DNA of 15,617 nucleotides, from positions 1 to 15,617 of the forward strand of contig RFPG01000004.1 of NCBI GenBank assembly GCA_009926245.1. The letters are read 5' to 3'. The stretch is from Sphingobacteriia bacterium. Lineage in GTDB: Bacteria; Bacteroidota; Bacteroidia; UBA7662. Positions within the stretch are counted from its first letter, which is position 1. Every line of letters starts with the position of its first letter. The translations under genes were made by a program, and so were the position numbers. Positions 12,739 to 15,617 of the stretch are shown one piece after another. The notes under the pieces were generated by a model. It did not search any database and was not told where the DNA came from. It worked only from the letters and a program-made list of their open reading frames with translations.

Positions 12739-14307
12739 ATGGCCTTGCTTGGGACCCTTTTCAAACGCACCCTTCAAGCAGGGAAGGCCCTACAGTTCAA
12801 TCTATTAAGCCCCAGACTTCAACAAAAGTTGGTCCTGGCCCGTTTGCTTCGCAAGGCCCGGCAAACGGATATCGGCCGTTATTACGGTTTCTCTTCGATT
12901 TTGGATTCCGGCCATATGCTGGAGGAGTTTAGTCGTCGCATACCCATCCACGATTACAATGCCATCAACGAACGCTGGTGGAAACGTTATCACGAAGGCA
13001 AGTCCAACATCACTTGGCCCAGCAAAATCAAGTATTTCGCCCTGAGCAGCGGGACCTCGGAAGCCGCCAGCAAGTACATTCCGGTATCGGGGGACATGAT
13101 CAAATCCATGCGTCGCACCTCGATCAAGCAGATGCTGGTTTTGTCCCAATTTAATTTCCCAAGCGAACTCTTTGAAAAGGGAATTTTGATGTTGGGAGGT
13201 TCGGCCAATCTTCAACACTCGGGTCATTATTATTACGGGGACCTCAGCGGCATTAACACTTCCAAAATCCCTTTGTGGTTCACCCCCTTTTTTAAACCCG
13301 GCGATCGTATTTCAAGAATTCGTAATTGGGACCAAAAAATTGAAGAAATTGCATTGCAAGCCAAAGAATGGGATATCTGGGTTGTTACCGGAATCCCGTC
13401 GTGGATGCAACTCCTGTTTGAACGAATTATTCAACATCACGGGGTCCGGACCATTCATGATATCTGGCCCAATCTGCAGGTCTTTGCATACGGTGGCGTG
13501 GCGATGGACCCCTACCTACCCGCTTTTGAAAGGATTTGCGCCCGGCCCTTATCGTACATCGAGACGTATCTGGCCTCCGAGGGATTCCTGGCCTACGATA
13601 CCCGGATTGCTCCGGAACGCAAAGGCATGCGCCTAAGTCTTAACAACGGAATTTATTTCGAGTTCATTCCTTTTGACGAAGAACATTTTGACGAGGACGG
13701 ACAGATCCGACCACAGGCCCAAGCCCTTCCGCTTGATAAAGTGGAGGCCCACAAGGATTACGCGCTAGTGATTACCACCTGCTCCGGGGCCTGGCGTTAT
13801 TTGATTGGCGATACGATTCGCTTTGAGTGTTTGCAAAACCTTGAAATCAAAATCACCGGCCGAATTAAACATTTTTTGAGCCTGTGTGGTGAGCATCTTT
13901 CGATGGAGAATATCAACGAAGGACTGCTCAAACTCGCTCATGATGAGGATCTTACATTGGGAGAATGCGCTGTCATGGGGCTGTCAACCGACAATGGCTA
14001 CGGACATCGTTGGTATTTGTCAGTGGCCAATGAGCAAGTCGAAAGAGCGCGGGAAAGGCAAGTAGACCTGCTGTTGAAATTGGACACCATCCTTCGGGGC
14101 CTAAATGACGACTACGATGTGGAAAGACGGCATGCCCTGCGTATCATGGAAATTGTTATCCTCTCCGAAGAAGTGCCCCTGCAATGGATGAGTACCCTTA
14201 ACAAAATGGGAGGTCAAAATAAATTCCCGCGGGTTCTCAAAGGCAAATACGCCGAATCGTGGTTGGCCTTTGTCCACGATATTCAGCCGGCCTCGTTGCC
14301 CCTTTAA
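12739..14307 (+). CDS. GH3-family acyl-adenylating enzyme (GH3 auxin-responsive promoter family)
   Basis: The 522-residue protein belongs to the firefly-luciferase-like superfamily branch that adenylates acids and often joins them to amino acids. ATP-binding motifs are SSGTSEAASK (103-112), YLASEGF (277-283), IGDTIRF (356-362) and GRIKHFLSLCGEHLS (374 onward), with the C-terminal lysine region GGQNKFPRV (491-499). The phosphate-binding loop has EAASK rather than the glycine-rich GxxK of plant GH3 proteins, as in bacterial members. ATG 12739 comes two bases after the pyrE stop and begins MALLGTLFKRTL, matching the family N-terminus; a start at 12688 would overlap pyrE. Plant GH3 proteins act on auxin or jasmonate, but bacterial substrates are unknown. 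The stop overlaps xseB in the TTAA at 14304-14307. Confidence 0.93.
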   Translation: MALLGTLFKRTLQAGKALQFNLLSPRLQQKLVLARLLRKARQTDIGRYYGFSSILDSGHMLEEFSRRIPIHDYNAINERWWKRYHEGKSNITWPSKIKYFALSSGTSEAASKYIPVSGDMIKSMRRTSIKQMLVLSQFNFPSELFEKGILMLGGSANLQHSGHYYYGDLSGINTSKIPLWFTPFFKPGDRISRIRNWDQKIEEIALQAKEWDIWVVTGIPSWMQLLFERIIQHHGVRTIHDIWPNLQVFAYGGVAMDPYLPAFERICARPLSYIETYLASEGFLAYDTRIAPERKGMRLSLNNGIYFEFIPFDEEHFDEDGQIRPQAQALPLDKVEAHKDYALVITTCSGAWRYLIGDTIRFECLQNLEIKITGRIKHFLSLCGEHLSMENINEGLLKLAHDEDLTLGECAVMGLSTDNGYGHRWYLSVANEQVERARERQVDLLLKLDTILRGLNDDYDVERRHALRIMEIVILSEEVPLQWMSTLNKMGGQNKFPRVLKGKYAESWLAFVHDIQPASLPL

Positions 14308-14540
14308 TCCGGGCTTTTGACCAAGGCCTCCACCTGCAAACGAGCCTTGCGCAGGTATTCCCTGCACCATTCCAAGTCCTCCATGGCCTGACGATACGCC
14401 TCCATGGCTTGGTCCAGGTCCTCGGTCTGCCTTTCCATCTGTTCAACCATATGCCGTGCGCGGTTCATACGTTGCGAAAAGGCCCCAGGACCACCCGCAT
14501 CGGGGGCATTCACGGATTCCTTGGGGGTCGAACGAGGCAT
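14304..14540 (-). CDS. xseB: Exodeoxyribonuclease VII small subunit
   Basis: The 78-residue protein is the small, coiled-coil subunit of exonuclease VII, which degrades single-stranded DNA in both directions with XseA. Residues about 28-74 form one long amphipathic helix pair: ARHMVEQMERQTEDLDQAMEAYRQAMEDLEWCREYLRKARLQVEALV (given whole in segments: EQMERQTEDLDQAMEAYRQA; LEWCREYLRKARLQVE). The family pattern 'L.x.a...Y..g..L...C...L..Ae..v..l' fits. The first 25 residues look disordered (MPRSTPKESVNAPDAGG), and M25 is another possible start. XseA is not adjacent in this window. The stop shares TTAA with that of GH3. Its promoter would lie in the 51-bp gap that carries a 12-bp palindrome. Confidence 0.8.
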   Translation of the reverse strand: MPRSTPKESVNAPDAGGPGAFSQRMNRARHMVEQMERQTEDLDQAMEAYRQAMEDLEWCREYLRKARLQVEALVKSPD

Positions 14541-14555
14541 GGGCGCGGATTATGC

Positions 14556-14567
14556 CCTAAATTTAGG
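14556..14567. promoter_or_regulatory. 12-bp palindrome CCTAAATTTAGG between xseB and the EVE gene
   Basis: The palindrome is perfect. Its core TAAATTTA (14558-14565) matches five of the six fixed bases of TAnnTTTG on both strands at once. It lies 17 bases before the xseB ATG and 26 bases before the EVE TTG. It could be two superimposed weak -7 boxes, or an operator. No -33 elements stand out. Confidence 0.35.
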
Positions 14568-14591
14568 ATTCAAAATCTTGAAAATCTCACC

Positions 14592-15011
14592 TTGGCTTAT
14601 TGGTTACTCAAATCGGAACCCGAAACCTACGCGTGGGTTGATTTATGCCGCGAGAAAGTGGGAACCTGGGATGGGGTCCGCAATCACCAGGCCAAATTGA
14701 ACCTCAAAGCCATGCAAAAGGGCGATCAAGCGCTTTTTTACCATAGTGTGACCCAAAAAGCGGTGGTAGGCATCGTGGAGATTGACTCGGCCTTCTTTCC
14801 AGACCCCACCGCTGGCCCCGATGAGCCCTGGGTAGCGGTCAAGGTCCGCCCCCTCCAAGCCCTGGAACGGCCCGTTACCCTGCAGGAAATGAAAGGCGAC
14901 CCGGCCTTGGTTGGTTTGCCCTTGTTGACCCATACCCGCTTGTCGGTGGTCCCCTTGAGCAAGGCTCATTTTGATACTATCTTAGCCCACGCTCAGCGGC
15001 CCGCCCTCTAA
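14592..15011 (+). CDS. EVE-domain (PUA-like) protein
   Basis: The 139-residue single-domain protein begins YWLLKSEPETYAW, and VGTWDGVRNHQAKLNLK with GDQALFYHS completes the signature of EVE proteins (thymocyte nuclear protein 1-like). The PUA-like fold is thought to bind modified bases in DNA or RNA. The start is TTG 14592 (M-AYWLLKSEPE). No ATG lies in frame between this point and well inside the xseB gene, and the family N-terminus is 'M-YWL-KSEP', so the non-ATG start is well supported. The C-terminus keeps the family's LxxxTRLSVVPLS stretch. PyrR begins one base after its stop, so the two are cotranscribed. Why an EVE protein leads a pyrimidine operon is not clear. Confidence 0.88.
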   Translation: MAYWLLKSEPETYAWVDLCREKVGTWDGVRNHQAKLNLKAMQKGDQALFYHSVTQKAVVGIVEIDSAFFPDPTAGPDEPWVAVKVRPLQALERPVTLQEMKGDPALVGLPLLTHTRLSVVPLSKAHFDTILAHAQRPAL

Positions 15012-15012
15012 G

Positions 15013-15582
15013 ATGACCCCAGGACGCCAAAACCTCCTCGATCCCGTACAGTTGAGCCTGATGTTGGATCGGCTCAGCCAGGAACTAATTGAAACCCATC
15101 ATCGCTTTGAGAATAGCGTCTTGATTGGGCTTCAACCGCGGGGAACCCTCCTAGCCCGCCGCATTCACGGGATCCTCGAAGCCAAAACGGGAACAGTGGT
15201 TCCGCTTGGTTTACTTGATGTTACATTTCACCGGGACGATTTTCGCCGCCGCGAATCCCCCCTTCTTCCCTCGGATACCCGCATTGATTTTTCCATCGAA
15301 GGAAAGTCCGTCGTGCTCATTGACGATGTTCTTTTCACGGGTCGGACGCTGCGTTCAGGTTTGGATGCCTTGTTGGATTTTGGCCGCCCGGCCAAGGTGG
15401 AACTAATGGTCCTCCTGCACCGACTTTACAGCCAGGAATTTCCGATTCGGCCTGATTACTGCGGGCGCAAAGTCAATACCATGCCCAACCAACGCATCCA
15501 TGTGGAATGGATGGAGGAATCGGGGCGTGATTTTGTGTGGATCGAAACATTTGAGGCCTCTCAAACACCCCCCGCTGGATGA
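15013..15582 (+). CDS. pyrR: PyrR, bifunctional pyrimidine regulator/uracil phosphoribosyltransferase
   Basis: The 189-residue protein is a PRPP-binding transferase that makes UMP from uracil and, in the Bacillus model, binds pyr mRNA to control attenuation. The motifs are VLIGLQPRG (36-44), LDVTFHRDD (68-76), the PRPP loop VLIDDVLFTGRT (101-112) and FPIRPDYCGRKVNT (143-156), the last being typical of PyrR rather than other phosphoribosyltransferases. About 30 basic residues contribute to the RNA face in the family, and several Arg are present here. It starts one base after the EVE gene stop and its stop overlaps the pyrB start (ATGA at 15579-15582). I found no attenuator-like hairpin upstream of pyrE or EVE, so RNA control at these sites is unproven. 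The enzyme role is safer. Confidence 0.94.
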   Translation: MTPGRQNLLDPVQLSLMLDRLSQELIETHHRFENSVLIGLQPRGTLLARRIHGILEAKTGTVVPLGLLDVTFHRDDFRRRESPLLPSDTRIDFSIEGKSVVLIDDVLFTGRTLRSGLDALLDFGRPAKVELMVLLHRLYSQEFPIRPDYCGRKVNTMPNQRIHVEWMEESGRDFVWIETFEASQTPPAG

Positions 15583-15617
15583 AAACAGGAACCCTCAGCA
15601 CCCGGCACCTGATTGCC
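15579..15617 (+). CDS. pyrB: Aspartate carbamoyltransferase, start only (cut by window edge)
   Basis: Thirteen codons are visible, MKTGTLSTRHLIA. The LSxxHL pattern opens the PyrB catalytic chain, and PyrR followed directly by PyrB is the standard order in Bacteroidota and Firmicutes. The ATG overlaps the pyrR TGA as ATGA. PyrB would condense carbamoyl phosphate and aspartate in UMP synthesis. The call rests on 13 residues and context, so it is probable rather than certain. Confidence 0.7.
   Translation, partial: MKTGTLSTRHLIA

Noticed and set aside
14285..14315. Possible terminator stem AGCCGG/CCGGGCT after GH3
   Set aside because: The arms need a bulge and there is no T-run. It falls in coding sequence of both genes.
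1..15617. tRNA, rRNA, CRISPR, insertion sequence or attachment site
   Set aside because: None was recognised on either strand; no long direct or terminal repeats or transposase-like frames were seen.

Overview
The window is a gene-dense piece of a chromosome from a member of the Bacteroidota. The evidence is family content: a PorP/SprF-type outer-membrane protein of the type IX secretion system, DUF4271, a DUF3822-like protein, a conserved membrane-anchored unknown ending in GNWE, a bacterial GH3 protein, and PyrR next to PyrB. Several genes also have a TAnnTTTG box (the Bacteroidota -7 promoter element) just before the start codon, and purine-rich Shine-Dalgarno sequences are nearly absent. 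The DNA looks close to 50% G+C. I cannot name a genus. I see no insertion sequence, prophage, CRISPR array, tRNA or rRNA. No stretch longer than about 100 bases lacks a gene.

Layout. On the minus strand, 1955 to 1 holds DUF4271 - hemD - porP/sprF (cut by the window edge). Divergent from it, 1981-5160 is an AddA/RecB-type helicase-nuclease. Convergent with that is a secreted S9 prolyl oligopeptidase (7367-5169). Upstream of the peptidase on the same strand are crtZ (carotenoid hydroxylase) and, before it, a MerR-family regulator with every recognisable hallmark of the B12-dependent light sensor CarH (8820-7885). Divergent from carH is a plus-strand run at 8917-11450: membrane-anchored unknown, DUF3822-like protein, RsmD-type methyltransferase and CoaD. 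A NUDIX hydrolase (12084-11428) overlaps coaD tail to tail and shares its start-codon bases with the divergent pyrE. pyrE is followed by a GH3 enzyme. xseB (minus) lies between GH3 and a second pyrimidine run: EVE-domain protein, pyrR and the first 13 codons of pyrB.

Functional picture. Most genes are housekeeping: haem, CoA and pyrimidine synthesis, rRNA modification, and DNA repair. The clearest regulated module is carH-crtZ, which fits light-induced carotenoid (zeaxanthin-type) synthesis. Its 96-bp divergent control region contains an 8-bp inverted repeat and three copies of GGCAAA. The other notable theme is extreme compaction. Divergent promoters share bases, at least two start codons sit four bases after a perfect -7 box (suggesting leaderless mRNAs), one divergent pair shares the bases of its start codons, and three convergent pairs meet within a few bases or overlap. 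At the coaD/NUDIX overlap two 7-bp inverted repeats interleave in the order expected for an RNA pseudoknot.
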